This document shows positions 23,958 to 30,811 of a stretch of 30,811 nucleotides of DNA, one piece after another. Every line of letters starts with the position of its first letter. Positions within the stretch are counted from its first letter, which is position 1. The translations under genes and the position numbers were made by a program. The DNA lies in assembly GCA_002500485.1 (NCBI GenBank), contig DLRJ01000056.1, positions 1-30,811 of the forward strand, given 5' to 3'. The DNA is from Dehalococcoidia bacterium UBA7891 (GTDB lineage: Bacteria > Chloroflexota > Dehalococcoidia > Lucifugimonadales > UBA826). The notes below the pieces were generated by a model, which did not search any database, had not been told where the DNA came from, and saw only the letters and a list, made by a program, of their open reading frames with translations.

Positions 23958-24755
23958 ATGCCTTTTGTTGAAACGAATGGAATAAACATGCATTACGAAG
24001 AAAAGGGTGAAGGTGAGCCTCTGATCCTCATCATGGGGTTTGGAGCACCGGGAGCTCTCTGGGAATTGCATGTAAACGAGTACTCCAAACATTTCCGCTG
24101 TATCATGGTGGACAACCGTGGTGTAGGACAAAGTGACAAGCCCGAAGGCCCTTACTCCACAGCTACAATGGCCGATGACACTGCAGGGTTGATGGATGCA
24201 CTGGGCATTGACAAGGCGCGAATCGCTGGCATTTCCATGGGTGGCGCTATTTCGCAGCAGCTCGCTCTTCTTCATCCTCAGAAAGTTCAATCTATGGTTT
24301 TGATAAGTACGTGGGGCCGTTTTGATCGATACGCCACCATAGTTTATGAGAATCTGAAGAAGATTCGCCGAGTTGCCGATCCCGGTGATTTTATGGAGCT
24401 TCTTCAGCTCTGGATTTTTGCCACTGATTATGTGGAAGCTAATGCTGATGGATTGACAGAAGGACAGGAAGCGGCCAGAAAGAATCCCGATCCGCAACCA
24501 CAGCAGGGTTTCGACGGCCAATTGGACGCCTGCATTAACCACGATAGTATCGAAGTACTGCATACCGTAACTCAGCCGACATTAATTGTGGTTGGAATAA
24601 AGGATATTTTCACACCCCTGGCATTCTCAGAACTCCTTCACGAAAAAATCGCAGGTAGCAATATCTGGCGAATTGCCGACACCGGGCACGCGTGCCACTG
24701 GGAAGCGCTTGTAGAATTCAATCGCAGGACAACAGATTTCTTGCTGAACAATTAG
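23958..24755 (+). CDS. Alpha/beta-fold hydrolase
   Basis: A 265-residue protein with GGGAG upstream of the ATG. It has the full alpha/beta-hydrolase pattern: oxyanion-region loop LILIMGFGAPGALW (22-35), VDNRGVGQSD (51-60), nucleophile elbow GISMGG with Ser93, acid in VVGIKDIFTP (Asp216), and histidine in DTGHACHWE (His244, with His247 also near). The overall pattern is closest to the enol-lactonase/haloperoxidase-like branch (DNRGVGQSDKP). There is no signal peptide, so it acts in the cytoplasm. Placed between two sugar isomerase-like genes, it could be a lactonase opening a sugar lactone or an esterase removing an acyl group from imported sugar. The large antisense open frame at 23943-24563 is its shadow. 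Confidence 0.92.
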   Translation: MPFVETNGINMHYEEKGEGEPLILIMGFGAPGALWELHVNEYSKHFRCIMVDNRGVGQSDKPEGPYSTATMADDTAGLMDALGIDKARIAGISMGGAISQQLALLHPQKVQSMVLISTWGRFDRYATIVYENLKKIRRVADPGDFMELLQLWIFATDYVEANADGLTEGQEAARKNPDPQPQQGFDGQLDACINHDSIEVLHTVTQPTLIVVGIKDIFTPLAFSELLHEKIAGSNIWRIADTGHACHWEALVEFNRRTTDFLLNN

Positions 24756-24775
24756 GACGGAGTGTTACTGTAACT

Positions 24776-25594
24776 ATGACTAAGATCAATATCGGATGCC
24801 AGACTTACACGTGGCAGATGTCTGGCGATAAATATCTTGACAAACTACCCCACATTATGGGGATTACATCAACGGCTGGGTTTGCGGGTTTCGAGCCGGA
24901 AACTCAGTTCTTAGGTGATCTCTACAATCCAGAAACTATGGCGGAGAATCTTGAAAAATGCGGGATCGAACTTGGGGCCGTTTGTCTGGTAGAAGACTGG
25001 CTCCAGCCGGAGGAGACAGACCAAGAAAGGGCTAATGCTGAACGTGTCATGGATTTCCTCGACCATTTCCCCGACACATTACTTTGCATCTGCCAGATGC
25101 CGGGGAAAGACCGAGAGAACTTGAAGGCACGGCAGTTAAATCTACTTTCCTGTATTAATGAACTCTCAAAAAGGGCAACAGGTAGAGGAATAAACTGCGC
25201 CTATCACCCCAACTCACCCATGAGCTCCATCTACCGGACGGCGGAAGACTATGACGTTCTCCTCAACGGTCTCGATGGTTCTGTTACGGGCTGGGCACCG
25301 GACGTGGGCCATATCGCTAAAGGAGGCATGGATCCCTTGGAGAAAATGCAGGAGTTCAGTCCGCTGATCCGGCACGTCCACTACAAGGATATGTTCGAAG
25401 ATGGTACATGGGCCCAAATGGGTAAAGGCAGCGTCGACTTCGAAAAAATCACTTCTTTTTTATTTGAAATTGGCTACAATGGATGGATAATTGTTGAAGA
25501 TGAATGTGATCGGGCTGTGACTGACCCCGATGGTGTCACCATTGAAGACGGGGATTATGTCCACAACACGCTGGAACCGCTAGTTGAAGGCTGA
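24776..25594 (+). CDS. Sugar phosphate isomerase/epimerase family protein (IolE-like pattern)
   Basis: I take the start as ATG 24776 (MTKINIGCQTYTWQ), giving 272 residues. The open frame extends back into the upstream gene without a plausible ribosome site or conserved residues; the only GGAG is 13 bases from this ATG. The TIM-barrel pattern fits the inosose-dehydratase/sugar isomerase group: FAGFEPETQF (Glu), AYHPNSPMSS (His), WAPDVGHIAKGG (Asp, His), HVHYKDM (His, Lys, Asp), then MGKGSVDFEKI and GYNGWIIVEDECDRA (Glu). It starts 20 bases after the alpha/beta hydrolase and ends about 107 bases before araB. The reaction is not predictable beyond dehydration, isomerisation or epimerisation of a cyclic or open sugar. 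Confidence 0.86.
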   Translation: MTKINIGCQTYTWQMSGDKYLDKLPHIMGITSTAGFAGFEPETQFLGDLYNPETMAENLEKCGIELGAVCLVEDWLQPEETDQERANAERVMDFLDHFPDTLLCICQMPGKDRENLKARQLNLLSCINELSKRATGRGINCAYHPNSPMSSIYRTAEDYDVLLNGLDGSVTGWAPDVGHIAKGGMDPLEKMQEFSPLIRHVHYKDMFEDGTWAQMGKGSVDFEKITSFLFEIGYNGWIIVEDECDRAVTDPDGVTIEDGDYVHNTLEPLVEG

Positions 25595-25701
25595 TTTGAA
25601 TTGGCCTTAGGAAAAAGAGTCTCCTCGCCCTGACTTTTGGTATTCAATTTCTCACATTATTATTAATGATTGCAACAATCTCTGAGAAGTAGCCTTTCTT
25701 T

Positions 25702-27384
25702 ATGAAAAAATATTCAATCGGCCTCGACTATGGAACAAACTCATGCCGTGCCCTGATCGTCGATCTGTCTGACGGTAATGAGATAGCTTCAGCACTCTTT
25801 GATTATCTTTCGGGAGAAAGCGGTGTTCTCATCGATCATAAAGATCCGAATCTCGCCCGTCAAAATCCACAAGACTATCTTGATGGCATTGCTTCTACCG
25901 TGACAGAAGCCATTTCGAAGGCGAGAGAAAATAACCCGTCTTTCGACTCAGAAACTGTAGTCGGTATTGGTGTGGATACTACCGGAAGCAGTCCCCTTCC
26001 TGTAAATGAGGAGGGTGTGCCGCTGAGTTTCCTTCCTGAATTCACTGATAATTTGAACGCAATGTGCTGGCTTTGGAAAGACCATACCAGCTTCATCGAG
26101 GCTGACCAGATTACCGAATTGGCCGGAACAATTCGACCTCATTATCTGGATAAAATCGGTGGGAAGTATTCTTCAGAGTGGTATTGGAGCAAAGTGTTGC
26201 ACTGCAAGAACATCGACCCTCAACTGTTCGATGCTTCTTCCAGTTTTGTTGAACTGTGCGACTATATCCCCGCTGTGCTGACAGGTCAGACAAATCCCAA
26301 CGAGATCAAGCGGAGTATTTGTGCGGCTGGCCATAAAGCTATGTACAACGATGAATGGGGTGGGCTGCCTGATGCCGAATTCCTGTCAGAACTCGATCCG
26401 GCCCTTTGCAAACTTCGGAATAATTACTCGAGCGTTGCAGTTTCATCTGAGCAGTCTGCTGGTGGGCTTTGCGAAGAATGGGCCCAACGGCTTGGCTTAG
26501 AACCCGGAATCGCTGTGGCCGTGGGAGCTTTTGACGCACATATGGGAGCTGTGGGTGCTGGCGTCAAAGAAGGAACCCTTGTTAAAATACTCGGGACAAG
26601 CACTTGTGATATAATGGTTCAAAACAATAATAAAGATTTAAAGGATATCCCAGGTGTTTGCGGAATTGTAGATGGTTCAGTCATGGTTGATCACTATGGA
26701 ATTGAAGCAGGGCAATCGGCAGTAGGTGATATATTTTTATGGTTTGTAAATAACCTTACCCCAGAAAAGTACGGAAAAACGGTTGATCAAAAATTTGTGG
26801 GGTTGGAGAAGCATGCTGAGACACTCAAACCCGGCGAAAGCGGCCTGCTTGCTCTTGATTGGAACAATGGGAACCGAACCATTCTAGTAGATGTCCGACT
26901 TAGTGGTTTATTGGTTGGACAAACTCTACATACTACTCCTCATGAAATCTTTCGTGCCTTTATTGAATCAACAGCGTTTGGAGCACTCACGATTATTAAT
27001 CGCATTGAAGAGTACGGTGTTAAGGTAGAAGAAGTTATTAACTGTGGCGGGCTTGCTGTTAAAAGCCCTTTGCTCATGCAAATCTATGCGGATGTTACTG
27101 GAAGGCCGATGAAGATATCCAGAAGTGATCAAACCCCTGCCCTTGGTGCTGCAATTTTCGGTGCCATTGCTTCAGGAGCTTTTGATAACGTTTCTTCTGC
27201 CCAAGCGGTTATGACCGGGATTAAAAAGACCTACGAACCGAATAGTGAAAGCCATTCAGTTTACCAGCAGATATATTCACTCTACAGTCAAGCCCATGAT
27301 GCCTTTGGCACTCCGAATTGGTCCGGACAGATGAGCAATATTATGAAGGATCTTCTTGAGATTCGTGATGGTCAGCGTGGATAA
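25702..27384 (+). CDS. araB: Ribulokinase (FGGY-family carbohydrate kinase)
   Basis: A 560-residue protein, the usual length of AraB-type ribulokinases and longer than most other FGGY kinases. N-terminal phosphate loop: IGLDYGTNSCRALIVD. Further signatures are VGIGVDTTGSSPLPV, CWLWKDHTS, IGGKYSSEWYWSK, SFVELCDYIPAVLTG, VAVGAFDAHMGAVGAGV (catalytic Asp region), KILGTSTCDIM (ATP-binding), HYGIEAGQSAVGDIF, NRTILVDVRLSGLLVG and VINCGGLAVKSPLLMQIYADV. It phosphorylates L-ribulose (AraB-type enzymes also accept other ketopentoses) to the 5-phosphate in the cytoplasm. araD follows after 63 bases. No arabinose isomerase gene is in the window, so ribulose or a related ketose must come from another route. 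The ribosome site is weak. Confidence 0.93.
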   Translation: MKKYSIGLDYGTNSCRALIVDLSDGNEIASALFDYLSGESGVLIDHKDPNLARQNPQDYLDGIASTVTEAISKARENNPSFDSETVVGIGVDTTGSSPLPVNEEGVPLSFLPEFTDNLNAMCWLWKDHTSFIEADQITELAGTIRPHYLDKIGGKYSSEWYWSKVLHCKNIDPQLFDASSSFVELCDYIPAVLTGQTNPNEIKRSICAAGHKAMYNDEWGGLPDAEFLSELDPALCKLRNNYSSVAVSSEQSAGGLCEEWAQRLGLEPGIAVAVGAFDAHMGAVGAGVKEGTLVKILGTSTCDIMVQNNNKDLKDIPGVCGIVDGSVMVDHYGIEAGQSAVGDIFLWFVNNLTPEKYGKTVDQKFVGLEKHAETLKPGESGLLALDWNNGNRTILVDVRLSGLLVGQTLHTTPHEIFRAFIESTAFGALTIINRIEEYGVKVEEVINCGGLAVKSPLLMQIYADVTGRPMKISRSDQTPALGAAIFGAIASGAFDNVSSAQAVMTGIKKTYEPNSESHSVYQQIYSLYSQAHDAFGTPNWSGQMSNIMKDLLEIRDGQRG

Positions 27385-27447
27385 CTCTAGAAGCATAAAG
27401 GTTAGATGGTCCAGGGAGATTTTCGTTTATTTGGGGGAAGAAAACTT

Positions 27448-28152
27448 ATGAATAGCAATATTAAAGCACTGAGAGAAAGAGTTTGTCAAGCCAATATCGA
27501 TCTGGTCAAATATGATCTGGTAACCCTCACCTGGGGAAATGTCAGCGGCATCGATCGGGATGAGGGACTGGTGGCCATTAAGCCAAGCGGCGTCGATTAT
27601 GATGCTTTACAGCCGGAGCATATGGTTATTGTTGATCTTGAAGGAAACGTGGTTGAAAGTAATTTCCGTGCCTCCTCAGATACGCCGACACACGTAAGAC
27701 TGTACCAGGAATTCGAATCGATAGAAGGTGTGGCCCATAGCCACAGCCTGTATGCCACCATGTTCTGTCAGGCATGCCAGGAAATACCCTGCTTCGGGAC
27801 AACTCACGCTGATCATTTCCATGGAAACGTTCCGCTGGCCCGTTTCCTGACGGAAGAAGAAGTGTCCGAAGACTACGAGGGGAATACAGGCACGGTTATC
27901 ATCGAACGGTTTGCCAATCTGAACCCTGCGGAGATTCCCGGTGTGTTGGTTTCAGGGCACGCGCCTTTCTCATGGGGAAAATCTCCAGTCGATGCCGTGA
28001 GAAATCTGCTGATCCTTGAAAGAGTCGCCAGAATAGCCATCGGTACATTACATCTGGACTCAGAAGCAAGCTCACTCCCAGAGCACATTCTGAACAAACA
28101 TTATGAAAGAAAGCACGGCCCCGAAGCCTATTATGGACAAAAGAATGACTGA
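27448..28152 (+). CDS. araD: L-ribulose-5-phosphate 4-epimerase
   Basis: With ATG 27448, preceded by GGGGAAG at normal spacing, the product is 234 residues, matching AraD length (231 in E. coli). An upstream start at 27406 adds 14 unconserved residues. Class II aldolase-like epimerase motifs are TWGNVSG (28-34), IKPSGVDY, SSDTPTH (76-82), zinc ligands in AHSHS (His97, His99), TTHADHFHG, GVLVSGHAPFSWGK (third His) and the very conserved C-terminal HYERKHGPEAYYGQ. It converts L-ribulose-5-phosphate to D-xylulose-5-phosphate for the pentose-phosphate pathway, completing the araB step. Its last codons overlap the likely start of the TonB receptor gene. Confidence 0.95.
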   Translation: MNSNIKALRERVCQANIDLVKYDLVTLTWGNVSGIDRDEGLVAIKPSGVDYDALQPEHMVIVDLEGNVVESNFRASSDTPTHVRLYQEFESIEGVAHSHSLYATMFCQACQEIPCFGTTHADHFHGNVPLARFLTEEEVSEDYEGNTGTVIIERFANLNPAEIPGVLVSGHAPFSWGKSPVDAVRNLLILERVARIAIGTLHLDSEASSLPEHILNKHYERKHGPEAYYGQKND

Positions 28153-30238
28153 CTGTGAGTCAGAAAAATTACTCCAGTCTTTGATTCCTTTCAGGGAATG
28201 TTGCCTCGCAATTTTGTGCCTCACTGGGCTCCATTTAACGGTCTCAGCACAGTCCGAGACTGAGATGATGCACGGCTCTCAGTTCATGCTAGATGAAATC
28301 GTAGTTGTCGGTGATCGAGCAGAGAGTGTCCTCAAGAAATCTACCACTGCCTCGGGCGTCTTAACGTCTTCGGATCTGAGCACCATTCCGAGCAAGAATC
28401 TGGCAGAAGCTTTAAGTTACCTGACCGGAATTGTGTTCGTCAACCAAGACGCCTCCGGCAACATGCCTGTTGCCATCGTACGTGGGTTCTACGGAGGTGG
28501 TGAGGCAGAATACCTCTTGCTGAATGTCGATGGCGTTCCGGTGAATGATCTCAGTTCGGGTCTAATAAACTGGAATCTCATCCCCATAGATGAAATCAAG
28601 CGGATTGAGATTACGCGCGGCGGCGGCTCAGCCATGTACGGCGACCTAGCAATCGGAGCGGTGATCAATGTGATCACCCACCGCAATTATCCAGACCGGA
28701 ACCTGAACATGAGTCTCAAGGGGGGACAGTTTGGAAACAAGGGCATCCGGATAGATCAAAATTATCGCTTTGACAACCACGAAATTAAGCTAGGCGGAAA
28801 TCTTCAAAAGAACACCGGTTATAGGGACCACTCTGACTTCGAGAACAATAATCTCACTGGTATATACAATTATGGTCTATCGAAGGGAAACCTTTGGGTC
28901 AATGCAAACTATAGCCACCTGAAAAGAAATGATGCAGGCCCTCTCACTGAAGACTTACTGAAAGATAACCGTCAACAGAGCAACTCTCTGTTCTCAAACG
29001 ATAACCACCTCAGAGATCAGTTTGACGGTGCTGTCAATTTTGTCTCATCGGATGATCTGAACAATCAGTTTTCGCTTCGTGCAGGGTTCCGTTCGTACGA
29101 GCAGAAGCAGACGCGTACCCTGCAATTGACCTCACAATTGGGAGATAGCCAGTTTGAAAACCAGAATAACCAAGTGTTTTGGAGCCAGTTACAATACCGA
29201 CAGGAACTCGGTAAAATAAAACTGATTGGCGGCCTAGAAATTGAGAATGGTTCTTTCGATAGCAAATACTATGATTTGGATCATACGACTGTACTGTCAC
29301 AAGGAAAAGGGTCCCGATCAAAACTTGGTTTTTATCTGGAAGGAAAACAATCTTTCAATGACAAGTTGGGCGTGACTCTCGGCGCTCATTTTGATATGAT
29401 TGAAAACAGCGGGACCGTTAGCAAAGTTCCGAAGCCCGGCTTAAAGATCAATCAGGTTTCTCCAAGAGTTGGCGTGCATTATCAGTATTTTGGTGCACGA
29501 TTCTTCGAGGGGAATCTCTTCGCCAATTGGTCTGAGGCTTTCAAGGCGCCCTCCCTGGATCAACTCTACGATACACGTATTATCAATTTTTTCGGACAGG
29601 AATTCAATTACTCCAATACATCCTTAGTCCCACAAGAGTCGATAAACTTCGATGTGGGTTTGTACCAGAAGTTCGGATTCCCCGCTTCAGCTTTATCGGG
29701 AGAGGTGAGTCTCACCGTTTACTCATTAGATATAAAGAACGAAATCGACTTCGACATGGCAACTTTCAAATATGGAAATATAATGAAAAGCCACCATGGT
29801 GGTGTTGAAGGCTCTTTCGGTTTTTACATGGCCAACCGAATTCGTGTTAACAGCACGGTGAACATTATGAATGTCATATTCAATGGTGGTGAGTATGATG
29901 GCAATATGCTGAAAAACATCCCCCGGATTTCCTATACCAATCGATTTACTTTTAAACTTAACTCCTACGTCAACATCGTATTAGCTCAGCGCTTTTTTGG
30001 TGAAGTGTTCCTTGATGACGCCAATAGCACTTCCCTTCCAGCTTATATGGTGTTCGATAGCAAACTCCAGTTTAAATTAAATAGCATGAAATTTGATCTG
30101 AATCTCTATAACCTTACAGAAACTTTCTATAATAGTAGCGGCTACATGCTGTTCGACCCATTTCTCCAGGAAAACGTCAAGTTCCTCTATCCTTCTCAAG
30201 GGAGATATATCGAGATCAGCATTGGATATACATTGTAG
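28145..30238 (+). CDS. TonB-dependent outer-membrane receptor
   Basis: I place the start at ATG 28145, overlapping the araD end by 8 bases, giving 697 residues. ATGs at 28133 and 28103 are also in frame and none has a good ribosome site. The signal peptide ends near LTVSA (about residue 35). A TonB-box-like DEIVVVG (50-56) precedes the plug domain: ALSYLTGIVFVNQDASG, VAIVRGFYGGG, LLLNVDGVPVND, IDEIKRIEITRGGGSAMYG and AIGAVINVITHRN. A 22-strand-type barrel fills the rest, with EAFKAPSLDQLYD and a final strand RYIEISIGYTL. Unlike the receptor at 1-1888 it lacks the carboxypeptidase-regulatory-like domain, resembling BtuB/FecA-type receptors. Translational coupling to araD suggests it brings in the sugar or oligosaccharide used by this operon. 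A cofactor or metal ligand cannot be excluded. Confidence 0.9.
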   Translation: MTDCESEKLLQSLIPFRECCLAILCLTGLHLTVSAQSETEMMHGSQFMLDEIVVVGDRAESVLKKSTTASGVLTSSDLSTIPSKNLAEALSYLTGIVFVNQDASGNMPVAIVRGFYGGGEAEYLLLNVDGVPVNDLSSGLINWNLIPIDEIKRIEITRGGGSAMYGDLAIGAVINVITHRNYPDRNLNMSLKGGQFGNKGIRIDQNYRFDNHEIKLGGNLQKNTGYRDHSDFENNNLTGIYNYGLSKGNLWVNANYSHLKRNDAGPLTEDLLKDNRQQSNSLFSNDNHLRDQFDGAVNFVSSDDLNNQFSLRAGFRSYEQKQTRTLQLTSQLGDSQFENQNNQVFWSQLQYRQELGKIKLIGGLEIENGSFDSKYYDLDHTTVLSQGKGSRSKLGFYLEGKQSFNDKLGVTLGAHFDMIENSGTVSKVPKPGLKINQVSPRVGVHYQYFGARFFEGNLFANWSEAFKAPSLDQLYDTRIINFFGQEFNYSNTSLVPQESINFDVGLYQKFGFPASALSGEVSLTVYSLDIKNEIDFDMATFKYGNIMKSHHGGVEGSFGFYMANRIRVNSTVNIMNVIFNGGEYDGNMLKNIPRISYTNRFTFKLNSYVNIVLAQRFFGEVFLDDANSTSLPAYMVFDSKLQFKLNSMKFDLNLYNLTETFYNSSGYMLFDPFLQENVKFLYPSQGRYIEISIGYTL

Positions 30239-30301
30239 TGGCACGGGGAAATCGGCATAACCCCGATTCAAGACACAATATTTCGACCGCTTAATCTTGT
30301 C

Positions 30302-30640
30302 ATGTGTGTGGGCTTTGGGCTAAGCGCTATACTTCAGTATAACGATCCCGACCCACTGGTGTGGGGAGTCTCGTACGGTATTGTTGCGTTTTTTGCACTG
30401 GCACATCACCTCAAGATGAACATCGATTGGAAGTTCTATGGACTCTTCACAGGCTTCACCTTTGTGTGGGGAATCCTTTTGAGTCTTACACTCAACGGAA
30501 CAGTAACCTTCTTCGATCTGTTCGAAGAGTTTCAGATGAAGGATCCCACAGTTGAGATCGGACGGGAAATCGGAGGATTAATCTTGATGTCCCTCTGGAC
30601 TGCCGTATTGACCGTCACTCAATACCGCCGAAGGGAGTGA
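30302..30640 (+). CDS. TMEM220-like small membrane protein
   Basis: From ATG 30302 the product is 112 residues with three to four hydrophobic helices. The hallmark is AILQYNDPDPLVWGVSYG (residues 9-26), the N-terminal signature of the transmembrane 220 family, whose function is unknown. Homology-like sequence seems to extend upstream in frame (FRPLNLV before the Met, a typical helix-1 beginning), but the only upstream codons that could start it are ATT or ATA, so the true N-terminus may use a rare start. It lies 63 bases after the receptor gene in the same frame, separated by a TAG. It is probably a passenger of the operon or an independent gene. Confidence 0.8.
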   Translation: MCVGFGLSAILQYNDPDPLVWGVSYGIVAFFALAHHLKMNIDWKFYGLFTGFTFVWGILLSLTLNGTVTFFDLFEEFQMKDPTVEIGREIGGLILMSLWTAVLTVTQYRRRE

Positions 30641-30652
30641 CCTCTTCAGGCG
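30626..30652 (+). terminator. Possible transcription-end hairpin over the TMEM220-like stop
   Basis: CGCCGAAGGG pairs with CC-T-CTTC-A-GGCG around a 5-base loop (AGTGA), giving 10 base pairs with two single-base bulges. The stop TGA (30638-30640) falls in the loop region. No T-run follows, so intrinsic termination is uncertain. Confidence 0.3.
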
Positions 30653-30769
30653 TCTACCTTAGATGCTTTCTCCTCCCTACTCAAACATTAGACAGCCGTG
30701 CGATTAAGGAATTGATCGGAGCAGTTTATCTTCTAACTGTTTACGGCGACATGAAACCACGGATAATCG

Positions 30770-30811
30770 ATGAAAAATGAACTTTTTCTGGAGCGGATGC
30801 GGTCGCCTGAA
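30770..30811 (+). CDS. Possible 5' end of a further gene (partial)
   Basis: ATG at 30770 opens a 14-codon frame (MKNELFLERMRSPE) that runs off the right edge. There is no clear ribosome site and too little sequence to name a family. The 129 bases before it (30641-30769) contain no other gene that I can support. Confidence 0.3.
   Translation, partial: MKNELFLERMRSPE

Noticed and set aside
23943..24563. 206-residue antisense open frame over the alpha/beta hydrolase
   Set aside because: It has no recognisable domain, no ribosome site and a composition typical of an antisense shadow. The plus-strand gene has a complete catalytic set.

Overview
The window looks like a Gram-negative chromosome of the FCB type. 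The best fit is a marine Neomarinimicrobiota (Marinimicrobia/SAR406)-like or Bacteroidota-related bacterium. This is inferred from two TonB-dependent receptors (one with a carboxypeptidase-regulatory-like N-terminal domain), five exported lipoproteins, two FG-GAP/ASPIC-UnbV (CRTAC1-like) proteins, and a GWxTD-domain protein. No rRNA, tRNA, CRISPR array, insertion sequence or integrase was seen. Coding density is high and no gene-free stretch exceeds 300 bases.

Left part (1-12.1 kb, mostly minus strand): a partial TonB-dependent receptor runs off the left edge. Behind it are a TPR lipoprotein and a large membrane-anchored FG-GAP/ASPIC-UnbV protein. A plus-strand MORN_2-repeat lipoprotein follows. 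Next is a minus-strand operon, transcribed ThuA-like lipoprotein, ThuA-like exported protein, FG-GAP/ASPIC-UnbV lipoprotein, TPR lipoprotein. The two FG-GAP + TPR pairs are colinear paralogues.

The most striking feature is in the first FG-GAP gene (3497-5965). Its frame is interrupted by one in-frame TGA (4145-4147), and family homology continues in the same frame on both sides. The context is Gly-(TGA)-Ser-Cys. A hairpin with the geometry of a bacterial SECIS element starts at the TGA. The gene is therefore a candidate exported selenoprotein of a family I do not know as a selenoprotein. A nonsense mutation or sequencing error remains the main alternative. TGA ends several other genes here, so the code is not reassigned.

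Middle part (12.2-18.7 kb, plus strand): a GWxTD protein, then an operon of a ThuA/3-keto-disaccharide-hydrolase (DUF1080) fusion, with a LamG-like domain apparently inserted in the DUF1080 fold, and an MFS transporter. A TIM-barrel sugar-isomerase-like protein follows.

Right part (18.7-30.8 kb): a minus-strand operon encodes a PEP-hydrolase-family TIM barrel, a Tm-1-like (UPF0261) protein and a class II aldolase/short-chain dehydrogenase fusion. Diverging from it is a plus-strand run of two sugar isomerase/epimerase TIM barrels with an alpha/beta hydrolase between them, ribulokinase (araB), ribulose-5-phosphate 4-epimerase (araD), a second TonB-dependent receptor and a small TMEM220-like membrane protein. 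Together these read as a carbohydrate or sugar-acid scavenging island: outer-membrane uptake, periplasmic ThuA/DUF1080 processing, inner-membrane MFS import, then isomerisation, phosphorylation and aldol or epimerase steps feeding central metabolism. The substrate cannot be read from the sequence. No arabinose isomerase (araA), Gfo/Idh/MocA dehydrogenase or classical glycoside hydrolase is present in the window.
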